DNA of 64,000 bases from Lactuca virosa. Taxonomy: Eukaryota > Streptophyta > Magnoliopsida > Asterales > Asteraceae. Every line of letters starts with the position of its first letter. Position 1 is the stretch's first letter. The stretch is taken from assembly GCA_928212115.1 (NCBI GenBank), contig CAKMRJ010001112.1, positions 408,118,299 to 408,182,298 of the forward strand, in the 5' to 3' direction. The notes beneath the pieces are model-generated. The model had not been told where the DNA came from. It was given only the letters and a program-made list of their open reading frames with translations, and did not search any database. This document shows, in pieces, positions 35,273 to 47,575 of the stretch. Position numbers and translations under genes: made by a program.

Positions 35273-36290
35273 TTGTCTAAAGCAAGCACCTTGTGCATGG
35301 TATGAAAACCTAACTCGTTTTTTAAAACAATTTAAATTTAAACAAGGATCAATTGACCCAACCTTCTTTTGTAAGAAAGATGGTGACCATTTAATGATCG
35401 TCCAAATTTACGTTGATGATATCATTTTCGGATCTACTAATCCTATATTAACAGCTGAATTCCAAAAACTGATGAAAACTAGATTTGAGATGAGCTCAAT
35501 GGGTCCTATTAACTTTTTCCTTGGTTTAAACATTAGACAAAGTTCAGAGGGCATTTTCATTAACCAAGAAGCCTATACGAAGACCTTGCTTGCGAAATTT
35601 GGCATGGTGGATGATTAAAAGGTCAAGGTTCCAATGGCGTTCAGAACGAAGCTAAACCCATCCTTGGACAAGCCATTAGCTGATATGACTCTTTATCAAC
35701 AGATGATTGGATCCTTAATGTATCTAACATCAAGTCGTCCTGATATAATGTTTGTTGTTTGTTATTGTGCTAGGTTTCAGGCGAATCCCTGTGAACCACA
35801 TATGATTGCTGTGAAAAACATCTTCCGATACCTCAAAAGAACAACCTCTCTCAGAATTTGGTACCCTTCCAACTCAGGATTCTTTATGCAAGTGTACTCT
35901 GATGCTGATCTTGGTGGATGTGGTCTCCATCATAAAATCACTTTTGGGGGATATCAGTTTCTAGATAGCAAACTTGTCAGTTGGCAATCAAATAAGCAGA
36001 CATGTGTATCCCTATCTACTGTAGAAGTCGAATACATCGCAGCTTCATCAGGCACTTCACAAGTTGTATGGATTCAAAATCAACTCAGGGATTATGGGAT
36101 TAATATGAAGAGAATCCCTCTGTGTTGTGATTCAAAAAGTGCGATAAGGATATGTAATAATCCAATGCAACACTCAAAGACCAAACATATTGCACTAAGA
36201 TATCATTTCATTAAGGATCACGTTGAAGATGGAAATGTTGAAGTACACTTTGCTAGATCCTCTGATCAACTAGCAACTTTCAGTTCCGAA
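35273..36290 (+). pseudogene. pol: Copia RT C-terminus and RNase H (element G)
   Basis: Open from 35268 with YCLKQAPCAWYENL, the YVDD box in VQIYVDDIIFGST, and FLGLNIRQSSEGIF. A TAA at 35616-35618 separates a second frame (35634-36350) with SLMYLTSSRPDIMFVV, the RNase H start VYSDADLGGCGL, WQSNKQTCVSLSTVEVEYIAAS and CDSKSAIRICNNP...KHIALRYHFIKDHV. The end diverges after SSDQLAT, so the normal pol C-terminus has been lost. Confidence 0.9.
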
Positions 36291-36729
36291 ATCCCTCTCT
36301 TAATCGGAATTTACTGTTCACGTTTCAAATGGTTCCGAGCTTCGGAATGATTCAGAATTCATTTTCAAATTCCGATTGGTTCCGAGCTTCAGAATTATTC
36401 GGAATCTACTGTTCATCAAGGGTTTCGGAATTAGTTGTATCCTTTGTACACTAAATGTCTTCCGATTGATTGTGAGCTTCGGAATAGTTCGGAAGATACT
36501 ATTCACTTGTGTTTCTATTTTATCTATTTCTGTTTTTATTCTTTTTTAGAAAATCCAAAAATCACAAAACTTTTTATTTTATTTTATTTCTGCTTGTGTT
36601 TATTTTTCAGAAAAATCCAAAATTACAAAAATATTTTCTTTTTCTTTGTTTTGTTTTCTTTTTTTAGAAAATCGAAAGTACCAAAAAAACAATTTTCTTG
36701 TAAGAGCTAACATTAGTTTCAGGTACACC
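36291..36729 (+). other. Post-pol region of G: TTCCGAA-type repeats and pyrimidine/AG repeats
   Basis: First part (36291-36510): three loose repeats of GGTTCCGAGCTTCGGAAT. Second part: three TTTTTT(C)AG|AAAATCC-like units (AG at 36549, 36610, 36667) spaced about 60 bp, and a further TTTCAG|GTAC at 36716-36725. No coding frame supported. Ends at target duplication GTCAT (36730-36734) of element F. Confidence 0.6.
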
Positions 36730-36935
36730 GTCATTGTAACATACCGAGTTCCAGGTATGAAATTTTAAGGATTTTGAACAACACATAAGACCTACTCGAC
36801 GAGTTGGAGGGCCCCACTCGTCGTGTAGAAACTAATTAGGCCGCGTGGTTTATGGAACCTACTCGATGAGTTGGAGGACCCCAACTCGACGAGTTGAAGC
36901 TGTGCATGAAAACCCTAATTTTAGGGTTTGCACCC

Positions 36936-36943
36936 TATTTAAA
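36936..36943 (+). promoter_or_regulatory. TATA-like box in 5' LTR of F
   Basis: TATTTAAAGG, 200 bp into the LTR and conserved at 59883-59890 in the 3' LTR and just upstream of CCTTAAGTCCCCTCACC. Plausible start of transcription 25-35 bp downstream. Confidence 0.5.
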
Positions 36944-37861
36944 GGACCTTAAGTCCCCTCACCAGCCTCCTTTACCACCTTATCGTCCAGAGAGAAACCC
37001 TAGCTGTTTTTTGTTACTTTCTTGAGTGTTTGTGAGCTTAAAGAGTGTGATTTGCTGCATTTCTTGAAGAAGCTTGAAGAGACTAGTACATAGCCAAAGG
37101 AGGAGGATGTAGATCCGACATTTACACTTAGTTAGCAACCATTTGGAGTTAAAAAGTCTTTACCTTGGCTTTCCATTTCTGAGATCTTCTCCTATGGAAG
37201 TTTAGTGTCTTTTGGCTCATTTTGGATCCACTTATGGAAGATGATCATGATTCGAAGTTGTAACTTCAGATCTGGACACCTCTAGGCCCCCTAGGCCTAA
37301 AAACTCAAGCTTTATCAAGATTTGGCCATCCTCCATGTCCTAAACCTCTTATTAAGCCTAGTTTTAGTGTTTTAATCCTTTTGATGCCTTGCATACACGT
37401 AAAATTAGCAACTTTACGTGGTATCTCAGTCCTAAGAGGCTAGATCTATAGTTTGGGGCTTTGGATTCGACTCGAAAGGACTGAATATGAAAAGGCTGAA
37501 GGAACTCGACGAGTGGCTTAGCCAAATCGACGAGTTGGGTTGGGTTTTCCCGCTTTCTGGATTTTGAATAAAGTCGACGAGTCGATGAGATAACTCGACG
37601 AGTTAGTTAGGGTTTTTCCCGATTTCCTGAGTTCTTAAGGAACTCGACGAGTTGCTAGCTACACTCGACGAGTTGGGTCAACATGGACCGTTGACCTTGA
37701 CTGTTGACTGTTGACTGTGACAATGGTTGACCAAGTTTGACTTTAAGGGTATTTTGGTAATTTGGGTCTTAATGGAATTGGTCCTATGGTGGTTGTAGGT
37801 GTTTGAGTTTGGAGTTGTGATTCGAGAGCTTGATCTTTTCATTTCAGTTCGACATTGTGAG

Positions 37862-38446
37862 GTGAGTTCTTCTCACTATATCAATAGGGACTAAGGCACC
37901 AAGGTCGGCCCTTTTTGGATTGTATCCTGGTTATAGGATGATGCTATGTTAGTGATCTGTTAGATTGGTATCCTGGTTATAGGATGATGCTATGTTACTG
38001 ATCTGTTAGATTGGTATCCTGGTATACAGAATGATGCTATGATTAGCGATCTGTTAGATCTGTATGAAAATCTATACATGCTAGCTAGCGTATGATATTT
38101 ATGTGTTTATTGTATGATTGGGGGTGGGTTGAGGCGGTCCTGCTTTGTCCTCTAGTCCAACATACCCAGGGTGGCCCGGATAGACTACAGACCCACCAGT
38201 GTGTACTAGTTAGCCCGAAGGCCTAGAGAACGGTCCAGACAGGCTGAAGGCCCAGGAGAGCGGACCAGACACGCTGAAGGTTCTGAGAGTGGTTCAGATG
38301 GACTAAAGGCCCGGTGCGGGCGGTCCAGTCATACTGAATACTCTATATGCATGTTGTTTGTTATGATATTGTTCTGATTTGTATGGCGTTGGTATTTTGG
38401 GGGAACTCACTTAGCTTCGGGATTATAGTTTTGGTTTTTGTTTCAG
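37862..38446 (+). other. Candidate intron inside the LTR of F (R-U5 leader)
   Basis: Donor GTGAG|GTGAGT and acceptor TTTTTGTTTCAG|GTAC, 585 bp apart. The same pair occurs in the 3' LTR (60788-61373) and in H (29255-29878); the acceptor is also kept in J (1192). It would remove most of the tandem repeats from the mRNA leader. Confidence 0.45.
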
Positions 38447-38622
38447 GTACTTCGGATGATCCCGGGAGGCGAAGGCTTGATCATGCACCTCCTCGCATTT
38501 TACGATTTTGATTTCTGGGATTCTCTGATATGAAACTATTTTGAAAACATTTTGTAATAAGAAATGGTTTTTGAATTCTTGAAAAAGTTTTAAATTTTTA
38601 TGAATTTTATGGATGTTACAAG

Positions 38623-39401
38623 TTGGTATTAGAACCTTGGTTTGAGTGAATTGGAGGAAAATTCGTGTGAATCCAGTCTCAAACTAAGGAAAAGATTTTC
38701 AAAATGATTTTCAAATGGTTTTCAAAATACTTAAGGAGGACGCAAAATGTACGATCAGCCGGAGCCAGTAAGTAGACCCCAAAATACCATACAGTTATTT
38801 ATATTGTGATATGTTAGAACAACATGCTAGTGATAGGCTAGGGATCTTCAGGAGTTGCATGATAGAATTGTCTGATTATATGATGCCTGATAGCCTAGGG
38901 TTCCTCTTATATGAAATTGACATCATTATTGTAGTTGCTTCGTGTATGCATCACGGTTGTATATAACTTAGATCTTATAGCCTGAGAATGTTTGGTTTGG
39001 CCTTATTTCCTGTTCTTATTTGATGAAGGGCTTAGGGTAGGATCATGTATTCGAAAGTCTATAGGGTCCAGCGTTATGTATGGCTAGCATACACTAGTGT
39101 TGCAGGGTTGGTGGAAGTTTCATGGATGAGTTGTGCGGGGTCAGTCGGCCAGTTATGAGATATTTTGTCTTCCTCTAGGAGTGAGGATTGAGCGCTCGCC
39201 TATGTTTATGTATATTGTTAGGGCATTGTGATGATACTTGAGACAAATATGGGTAGGTGTGGAAGGTAGTATGGGCCCGTACTACTGAAAGCACAGGACC
39301 TATATCCGTAGCAAGGAAGTCACAACCCGTAGGGATTTGTTGGGAGTTGGTTCCCCATTATTATATGGAATGTATGATATCTTCCTGGTATATTTTTCAA
39401 C
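38623..39401 (+). other. Primer-binding site and leader of F
   Basis: TTGGTATTAGAACC at 38623-38636 is a variant initiator Met-tRNA site. The following 765 bp have no supported frame. The stretch about 38940-39130 resembles the tandem unit in LTR K. Confidence 0.65.
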
Positions 39402-40660
39402 ATGGTGGTTACGAGGCGATTTGTGATCGTATCCGGTTCAGGATCAGGAGATGGCAGTCAGGGGGGACCAGCAGTGCCTGAGACCATTAGTCAGATGAGA
39501 CCATATGATTTGGATGCCAGGATTAGGGAGATCTTGCATGATGGGGTTGCTACACTGTTCCGGGCTCACTTGTCGGAGATGTTTAGGTCTATTAATACCG
39601 CTATGGTCGAGTACTTTGATGAGCGTTATGAAACCATTGCTAAGATGGCTGCTACTGCAGCTTCCGCAGCCATAGCAGCTGCAGGTGGTGGGGCCAGTCG
39701 GGTTTCCAGTACCAGGACTTCGATAACACGAAGCCCCCGCCTTTCGATCGGATTCAGGACCCGATGATAGCCATGAGGTGGCTATCTGACGTGGAGGGAT
39801 GTTTCTTCACATGCTCATGTCCTCCTGACCAGAAGGTCAGGTGTGCTCTGAACCTGCTAAGGTCCAGAGCAAAGGACTGGTGGAGACTGATGACGGGGTC
39901 ATATTCTGATGAGCAGTGAGCGACGGTTACTTGGGATCAGTTCAGGGAGATGTTCCATGCTCGCTACATTCCACGGGTTGAGCGAGAGCAGTTGGCACAG
40001 GAGTTTTTGGATTTGAGACAGGGATTGGAGTCGGTGACGGAGATCACCCGTATGTTTACTGAGAGGGTGATGTTTTGCCCGGAGTTTACTTCAAAGCAAG
40101 CTCAGATGACACGTTATCTGAGCATGCTTAAGACTGACATCAGAGTGTTTGTTGCTACCCAGCACTATGATACATTACTAGAGTTATAAGAGGCCGTTTG
40201 GCGGCATGATCTTGAGATTGAGCTGCAGTTGAGAGAGCATAGGCAGGCCCTGGCGCAGTCATAGCCGGCGCCGAAGCAGTCCAAGACCGTTGATTCAAGG
40301 TCTGGAGGTCAGCGCGACCACACTTGTGGAAAGTGCAGGAAGGGTCATTCGGGAGTTTGTCGATCAGGTAGTGGGTGCCACAAATGTTGCAAGTAAGGGC
40401 ACTTTGTGAGGGATTGTCGCCAGTTAGCCCCGGTTCAGGATATGAGGATTTTCTACCACTGCAATGAGGTTGGTCACGTGAAGACCAACTGTCCATTGCT
40501 CACTGCAGGCCGGCCCAGGCTCCAGCACTGGCTACACTGAGGATTACTGACTGGAGTCAGGGTGTAGCAGAGCCCCCGAGGGCTCGAGGATGCGCCTTCC
40601 AGCTTACAGCCGAGGAGGTCAGGACAGCACCAGATGTGGTGACTGGTATGCTTCTATCCT
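39402..40660 (+). pseudogene. gag: Chromovirus gag (element F)
   Basis: ATG at 39402 gives MVVTRRFVIVSGSGSG and an N-terminal helix-rich segment with an Ala run. A frameshift near 39715 is followed by PPPFDRIQDP and the capsid region (WLSDVEGCFFTCSCPPDQKV, FREMFHARYIPRVEREQL, 39950-40189). Stops at about 39919 and 40187. Two CCHC-like knuckles follow (CHKCCK-GHFVRDC, with a stop inside, and YHCNEVGHVKTNC). Non-functional. Confidence 0.85.
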
Positions 40661-42670
40661 TTCTCTTATTTATTATATCTGTTATATGCTTATGTGTTTG
40701 TACCTATGTTAGGTACGTTCTTAGTAAACTCCTTACCTGCTATGGTATTGTTTGATTCAGGGGCGAGCCGGTCTTTTATCTCGCAATCTTTTAGTAGGGA
40801 GTTTGGTTTTCCCTTAGGAGAGCTAGAGTGTCCGTTGCGAGTCTCCATAGCCAACTAACACGATATTTCTGCTTCTTCCGTCTATCGGGGTTGCGTTCTG
40901 GAGATCTTCGGGGTATCTTTTCTGATTGACTTGATTCCGATTCTCATGGGGGTGTTTGTGTGATAGTGGGTATGGACTGGCTGAGTCGTTTCGGTGCCAT
41001 GATCGACTGCGAGGGTCAGCATGTGGTAGTTTGAACCCCAAGTGGGGGAGAACTGGTTATCTACAGTGAGGGCACCAGATTAGGTTCAGGGTTCTGTTCA
41101 GCCTCCAGGGCTCGGCAGTATATTCAACACGGGTGTGCGGGTTATTTGGCGTATGTGGTGGATACGCGGGTCGAGGATCAGGTCACGGTTTTAGAGTTCC
41201 CGGTTGTCAGAGAGTTCGCCGATGTATTCCCGGAGGAGTTACCTGGAGTGCATCCAGAGAGGCAGGTCGAGTTCAGGATCGACCTTGTGCCAGGTGTGGC
41301 CCCTATTGCTAAGGCGTCGTACCGATTGGCACCACCAGAGATGCAGGAGCTGTCATCTCAGCTACAGGAGCTGCTAGGCAAGTAGTTCATCCGTCCGAGC
41401 AGTTCTCCGTGGGGAGCACCGATTCTCTTCATGAAGAAGAAGGATGGTTCACACCAGATGCGCATTGATTACCGGGAGCTGAACAAGTTGACGGTGAAGA
41501 ACCGTTATCCACTTCCCCGGTTTGACGATCTCTTTGATTTGCTACAGGGAGCATCTTGATTCTCCAAGATAGACTTGAGGTCCGGTTATCATCAGGTCAG
41601 GGTGAGGGAGGAGGACATGGAGAAGACCGCGTTCCGGACTGGTTACGGACATTACGAGTTCGTGGTGATGCCGTTTGGGCTCACCAATGCGCCGGCAGTG
41701 TTTATGGACCTGATGAATCGGGTATGCAGATCGATGCTCGATCGCTCGGTCATCGTGTTTATAGATGACATCTTGGTGTATTCCAAGACCAGAGAGCAGC
41801 ATGAAGAGCATCTCCGCGAGCCACTGGGAGTTTTGAGGCGAGAACGGCTTTATGCCAAGTTCTCAAAGTGCGAGTTTTGGTTACGAGAGGTTCAGTTCCT
41901 TGGGCACGTCATTAACCAGGAGAGGATTTTGTTCGATCCGGCTAAGATCGAGGCGGTTATGTAGTGGGAGGTTCTGAAATATCCCTCGGATATCAGAAGC
42001 TTCTTGGGATTGGCAGGGTACTACCGGAGATTCATTCAGGATTTCTCCAAGATTGTATTACCCCTCACTCGTCTGACGAGGAAGGGGGTGGATTTTCGGT
42101 GGGGCCCTGAGCAGCAGACGAGATTTGAGACCCACAGACAGCAACTTTGTGAGGCTCCAGTCTTGACCCTCCCTGAGGGAGTGGAGGATTTTGTGGTTTT
42201 CTGTGATGCATCTATCACAGGACTGGGAGCGGTCCTCATGTAGAGAGGACGAGTTATATCCTATGCGTCGCGGCAGTTGAAGTCGCATGAGACGAGATAT
42301 CCCATGCACGATCTGGAATTGGGAGCGGTGGTATTCGCTCTCAAGATTTGGAGACATTATCTCTACGGGGTCCGTTGTACCATTACACAGACCACACGAG
42401 TTTGAGACACATCATGGATCAGACGAACCTGAACATGAGGCAGCGCAGGTGGCTGGACGTGGTCAAGGATTATGACTGCGAGATCCTTTACCATCCGGGT
42501 AAAGAGAATGTTGTGGCGGATGCCCTGAGCCGCAAGTCGGCTGGATCTTCTAATCCAGTGACATGTATGAGGATATCGGTGGATTCTCCACTTGTGAGCT
42601 TGATTAGGGAAGCTCAGGTCGAGGGTGTACGACAGGAGAATTGGAACCTGGAGAGAATTAGGGGTGAGAT
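40661..42670 (+). pseudogene. pol: Chromovirus protease, RT and RNase H (element F)
   Basis: The protease region is frameshifted but GMDWLSRFGAMIDC survives near 40970. RT: FADVFPEELPG, RLAPPEMQELSSQL, FSKIDLRSGYHQVRV, MPFGLTNAPAVFMDLMNRV and the catalytic FIDDILVY (about 41757-41780), intact. RNase H: FCDASITGLGAVLM, YASRQLKSHE, then IMDQTNLNMRQRRWLD, YHPGKENVVADALSRK. Stops at about 41383, 41560, 41962, 42241. Ends at GAGAT, the target of D; integrase resumes at 50592. Confidence 0.9.
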
Positions 42671-43426
42671 TGATGGGTTTTGAGCATTCTAACACTTCCT
42701 AAGTCTACATGCAACCCTAATAACCTTGGATCTATGTTTGTCTAATTATCATGCAAAGTTGAATTCCAAGGTTATATTCCTATCTAGCATACATGGGGAA
42801 CATTTTTAACTTGAATGGAAGATAGAATAACATACCTTGTTGTTGATTATGATCCTTGAAACCTTGTGAGCCTAGCACCCCAAGTGTGATGCCTCAAATG
42901 CTTCATACAACACCAAATGCAAAGGAGTAAACTTTGAGAGAATCTTACACTTGCAAAATCGGCTCTAGTCCTCTTGTTTCTTAGTGTCACCGATTTTGGG
43001 GAGAACACATTTGTTTATATAGTGTGTTGCATTAGGCAAACCCTAATGTAACATGACTCTTCATTTCATGATCCATGGGTTAACTCCATGGAGCATCCAT
43101 GGAACATCCTATGGGTGGAACCCAACTTGATAATCCATGGAGCCTCTTAGCCCACTATATAAGATATGGAAGATTTACATAATCTACCCATATATTTAAT
43201 TAGTTATCTTTTGATCACTTAATTAATTCTAAATTAATTCATGATCAAACTAATTAAATAATATTATTAATATATTAGAACTTATAATATATTAATAAAC
43301 CATAAGTGTTATTTCTCTCATTTTAGTTTATCCAATTGCATGGTGCCATGCAACCCAAATGGACCATGTCGGGTCGGGTCAAGTACATACCAGAAATAGT
43401 TATGGACTTAGACACCTTATCCAACA
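42671..43426 (-). repeat. 3' LTR of D
   Basis: TGATGGGTTTTGAGC to CTTATCCAACA on the plus strand. TATA box TATATAAAC on the minus strand at 43013-43021. Termini and overall organisation match the LTRs of C and E. Confidence 0.93.
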
Positions 43427-44200
43427 GTCTCCCACTTGGATAAGTCTAATAACTATAACTGCAATACTTCAGGAACCGATCGGCAATCGTAGCTCTTTCA
43501 AGGTATCTCGGAACTGAGAAGATGATGATATGCCATTTAAGATAAGTGATCATATAATCCTCTGTTCTAGATATCAGCCGGACAAATACATGGAACAATG
43601 TCTTACTTATTGTCCAACAGTTTGTTTCCCGATTTCCGATTTGTTTGACAAAGAACTTAATTGAACACATCAACTTAGTTCTGACCGGGCCCGGTACGTA
43701 GGTCAAAACAAAATCATCGAGGGTCCCATATATCAGCTTCTAATCCAAGAAGGAACAGATAAACTTCGACTCATATGTTTGTTCTACTACTCATTGGATT
43801 ATACACAAGAGCACGTTTTATAACATCGAGTTACCAATGCGTTTTCGTACAATCAATGCATAACCAACTCATAAGTAACAAATCATATATCTAGGTTTGA
43901 AGACGTATATGATATTACCGTCTCATGATCACTCGAGATAAATTCCATGAAGTGATTCCAGTGAGCGTGGGTTGAGTCCAATGCTCAGAACTTATGAGCA
44001 CTCATGAATGTTGTAGCCATGTCCAACAACTTAGACCTCTGCAACCAATCATGACAGTCTTGATTCATACCTACTTCCGACATATGACCGACTGTGGAGG
44101 TTCGAATAATATGATATACCAAACATAATTATTCTGGAAGTCAAAACATGCAAAAGAAATATAGTAAACGATCGACAAGAGATAGCAACACTTTACTCAT
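43427..44200 (-). other. 3' non-coding region of D
   Basis: About 770 bp between pol and the polypurine tract, strongly similar to the same region in C (13186-13930), E (52564-53300) and B (about 27080-27829), including CCCGATTTCCGATT and GGAACAGATAAACTTCGAC. No coding frame. Confidence 0.75.
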
Positions 44201-46083
44201 AAATAAAACACCTTTTATTCATCATCTAATGTCAATTACACTTTACAAATTTCAAGGTTATCTAACTACTAAATCTAATATCATCCTTCAGCCCTATGCT
44301 CCGAGCATGCTGGAGATGCTTAACCCGAGTCAGTCCCTTCGTGAGGTGATGATCTGCTGGATTCTCATCCGATGATACCCTCTTTTCCATGAGGAGTCTT
44401 TTTTTCTACTCGATGTCTAATGAAATGGTATTTTCTGTCGATGTGTCTGGATCACCCGTGATCCCTTGGTTCCTTGGCTAAGGCAACTGCACTTTCACTA
44501 TCACACAAAATTTCCATTGGCTCTTTAATAGCTGGTACAAATCCAAGGTCTCCAATGAAGTTCTTCAGCCATATCGCCTCCTTTGCTGCCTCGCTAGCTG
44601 CTATATACTCTGATTCGCAAGTTGAATCAGCCACTATCTCTTGCTTGGAACTCTTCCAAGAAATTGCTCCTCCGTTCAAGGTAAAGACCCAGCCTGACTG
44701 AGAGCGGAAATTATCCCTATCAGTCTGAAAGCTAGCATCACTATACCATACAACTCTCAAGTCTTCACTCCCACCGAGGGTAAGGACCCAGTCCTTAGTC
44801 CTCCGTAGGTACTTGAGGATATTCTTTACCGCAGTCCAGTGTGCCTTGCCAGGGTTCCCCTGATACCTGCTAACCATGCTCAAAGCAAAGGCTACATCAG
44901 GTCGAGTACACGTCATAGCATACATGATCGATCCTACAGCCGAAGCATAAGGTATTCGACTCATTTCTGCTATCTCAGCCTCAGTACTAGGGCTTTGTGT
45001 CTTACTCAATCCGGCGTTACTCTGGATGGGTAACTCTCCTTTCTTGGAGTCCTGCATGCCGAATCTCTTCAGCACCTTATCCAAGTAGGTACTCTGACTA
45101 AGTCCAATTAGTCTTTTACTCCGGTCTCTCAAGATCCTTATCCCTAGAATATAGGCAGCTTCTCCTAGGTCCTTCATAGAGAAACACTTCCCAAGCCAGG
45201 ACTTAACTTCCTGCAGAGTTGGGATGTCATTTCCTATGAGTAGTATGTCATCCACATACAATACCAAAAAGCTAACTATACTCCCACTAGCCTTGACATA
45301 TACACAAGATTCATCTTCACTCCTAGAAAAGCCAAATTCTTTGACTTTCTCATCAAAGCAAAGATTCCATCTGCGAGGTGCTTGCTTTAACCCATAAATG
45401 GATTTCTCAAGCTTACACACTCTATTAGGGTACTCTGTATTGACAAAACCCTCTGGCTGACTCATGTAAACATCCTCAGCCAACTTTCCATTAAGGAAAG
45501 CGGTTTTGACATCCATTTGCCATATTTCATAGTCATGAAATGCAGCTATGGCTAACAGAACCCTAATAGACTTAATCTTGGCCACTGGAGAAAAGGTCTC
45601 ATCATAATCAACTCCCAGAGTTTGTGAGAAACCCTTTGCAACCAGTCGTGCCTTATAAGTGTGTACATTACCATCCATGTCGGTCTTCTTCTTGAAGATC
45701 CATTTGCACCCTACAGTCTTACGACCTGGTACATTCTCAACCAAGTTCCAAACTTGATTGTCATACATGGACTGTATCTCGCTGTCCATTGCCTCTTTCC
45801 ACTTGGCTGACTCAGGGCCTGCCATGGCTTCCGCGTAACTGTTAGGTTCATCCAGACCTATCAGTGTTTTCATCACTGATAAGTGTATCACCTTCCGCAG
45901 TAATATGGAATCCATAGTAATGCTCAGGTGCATTCCTAACCCTTGTGGAACGCCTCAGAGGTACAGACTTGTCAATTGGCTCAACAGGAGTTTCCTCCTC
46001 AAGTTGAGTGTTAGGGTTTGAAGTTCCTTCACCACTTGACTCTTGAATTTCTTCAAGGTCAACTTGCTTTCCCACTGTCTCCT
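44201..46083 (-). pseudogene. pol: Copia RT and RNase H (element D)
   Basis: Long open frame 44452-45933 preceded by a linker frame (45848-46075; RRSTRVRNAPEHYYGF). RT: WKEAMDSEIQSMYDNQVW, WIFKKKTDMDGNVHTYKARL, YGLKQAPRRWNLCFDEKV, catalytic YVDD in LVLYVDDILLIGND (about 45240-45275). RNase H: YSDASFQTDRDN, GGAISWKSSKQEIVADSTCE, LCDSESAVALAKEP. A frameshift near 44452 cuts off the last RNase H segment (HIDRKYHFIRH), which continues in other frames to about 44290. RT itself looks intact. Confidence 0.92.
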
Positions 46084-47575
46084 TGGCTTATGAACTCTCT
46101 CTCTCGAAAGAAAGCCCTCCTAGCTACAAAGACCACATTTTCACTAGGTCTGTAGAAGAGGTAACCAAAGGATTTCTGTGGGTAGCCGATGAAAATACAC
46201 CTCTCACTTCGGGTTCGAGCTTATCATGAGTCTCGCGTCTCACGAAAGCCTCGCAACCCCAAATCTTAATGTGGTCTAGTTTGGGTACTTTACCAGTCCA
46301 CATCTCATGAGGAGTTTTGGCAACTTTCTTTGTGGGGACTAGATTAAGGATATGGGCGGCAGTCTCTAAGGCATACCCCCAAAATGAGATTGGTAGCGAA
46401 GCTCGACTCATCATGGAACGAACCATATCCAACAAGGTTCGATTACGCCTCTCAGCTACACCATTCAACTGCGGTGTCCTGGGAGGTGTCAATTGTGAGA
46501 CAATCCCACATTCCCTAAGATAGTCGAGGAACTCTAAACTAAGATACTCACCACCTCGATCGGATCGAAGCATCTTAATGTTCCTGCCCAATTGATTCTC
46601 GACTTCCTGTTTAAACTCTTTAAACCTCTCAAAAGTCTCTGACTTATGCTTGATTAAGTAGACATATCCATATCTACTGTAATCATCAGTAAAAGTCAAA
46701 TAATAACGATTAGCATCCCTTGTGGCATGTTTGAAGGGCCCACACACATCCGTGTGTATAGATCCAACAAACCTTCACCCCTCTCACAAGAACCTGTGAA
46801 GGGTGACTTTGTCATTTTTCCAAGTAAGCATGATTCGCAACTATCATCTGACTTTAGGTCAAATGACTCCAAGACTCCATCCTTTTGGAGTTGGCCTATG
46901 CGTTTCTTGCTTATATGTCCAAGACGACAATGCCATAATGATGCTTTATCCAAGTTATTATCATTAACAGAATCAATACACAATACATTATTTCCTAAGT
47001 TATCAACCACAGATACAGTTTCATACACACCATCACAAGGTAATGCTTTAAAATAAAGAACATTATTAAAGAAAGCATTAATCGAACCAACTTCATTATC
47101 AAATGAAAAGGTGAAACCTTGTTTATGCAATGCATGAAAGGAAATAGTATTTCTTGCCATTTCTGGCGAATAACAACATTTTTTCAAATCTAAACTAAAC
47201 CCACTACTTAGCGATAAAGTATAAACTCCAATCTTGGTGACAGGTAAAGCTTTCCTATTCCCCATGATTAAGTTTATTCTTCCATGCTCCACATTCTCAC
47301 TTCTTCTTAGTCCCTGCAAATCAGAACAGATATGAATACCACAACCGGTATCAAGGACCCAAGAGTTAGAATGGGGTGAGTTATTAGATAAGATAGTGTA
47401 AATACCTGCATGGTTGGGTTTAACTTTCCCATCCTTCACATCTTGCTGGTACTTTGGGCAGTTCCGCTTCCAATGTGACTTTTCATGGCAATAGAAGCAT
47501 TCAGCCTCTTTTGGGTCAGAAGAAGGAGTGACGAAACCTTTCTTGGTTCCACTTGAAGAAGAGCCATCAAGGGTT
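46084..47575 (-). pseudogene. pol: Copia protease and integrase (element D)
   Basis: The frame 46696-47670 has zinc knuckle CFYCHEKSHWKRNC (Ser replaces the usual Gly), protease SWVLDTGCGIHIC (D-T-G) and integrase zinc segment LWHCRLGHISKKRI...CESCLLGKM. After a frameshift near 46740, the frame 46124-46747 carries the integrase core: TFTDDYSRYGYVYL, LRSDRGGEYLSLEF, NGVAERRNRTLLDMV (D, D, E). A second frameshift near 46200 alters the integrase C-terminus. Otherwise all catalytic motifs are present. Confidence 0.92.

Larger units (their letters stand above)
36735..38620 (+). repeat. 5' LTR of F
   Basis: TGTAACATACCGAG to TATGGATGTTACA. Several ACTCGACGAGT-type palindromes in U3 and around 37505-37675; tandem TATCCTGGTTATAGGATGATGCTATG-type units (about 37920-38060); GGTCCAGACAGGCTGAAGG-type units (about 38225-38340). 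By eye about 93-95% identical to the 3' LTR in the stretches compared. Confidence 0.93.

Noticed and set aside
37000..38620. CRISPR-like spaced repeats (ACTCGACGAGT)
   Set aside because: Spacing is irregular, the repeat is short and palindromic, and the sequence is plant retrotransposon LTR.
44452..45933. Treating the 493-codon RT frame of D as an intact host-like gene
   Set aside because: It is flanked by LTRs and a target duplication and is only the pol C-terminal part of a copia element.
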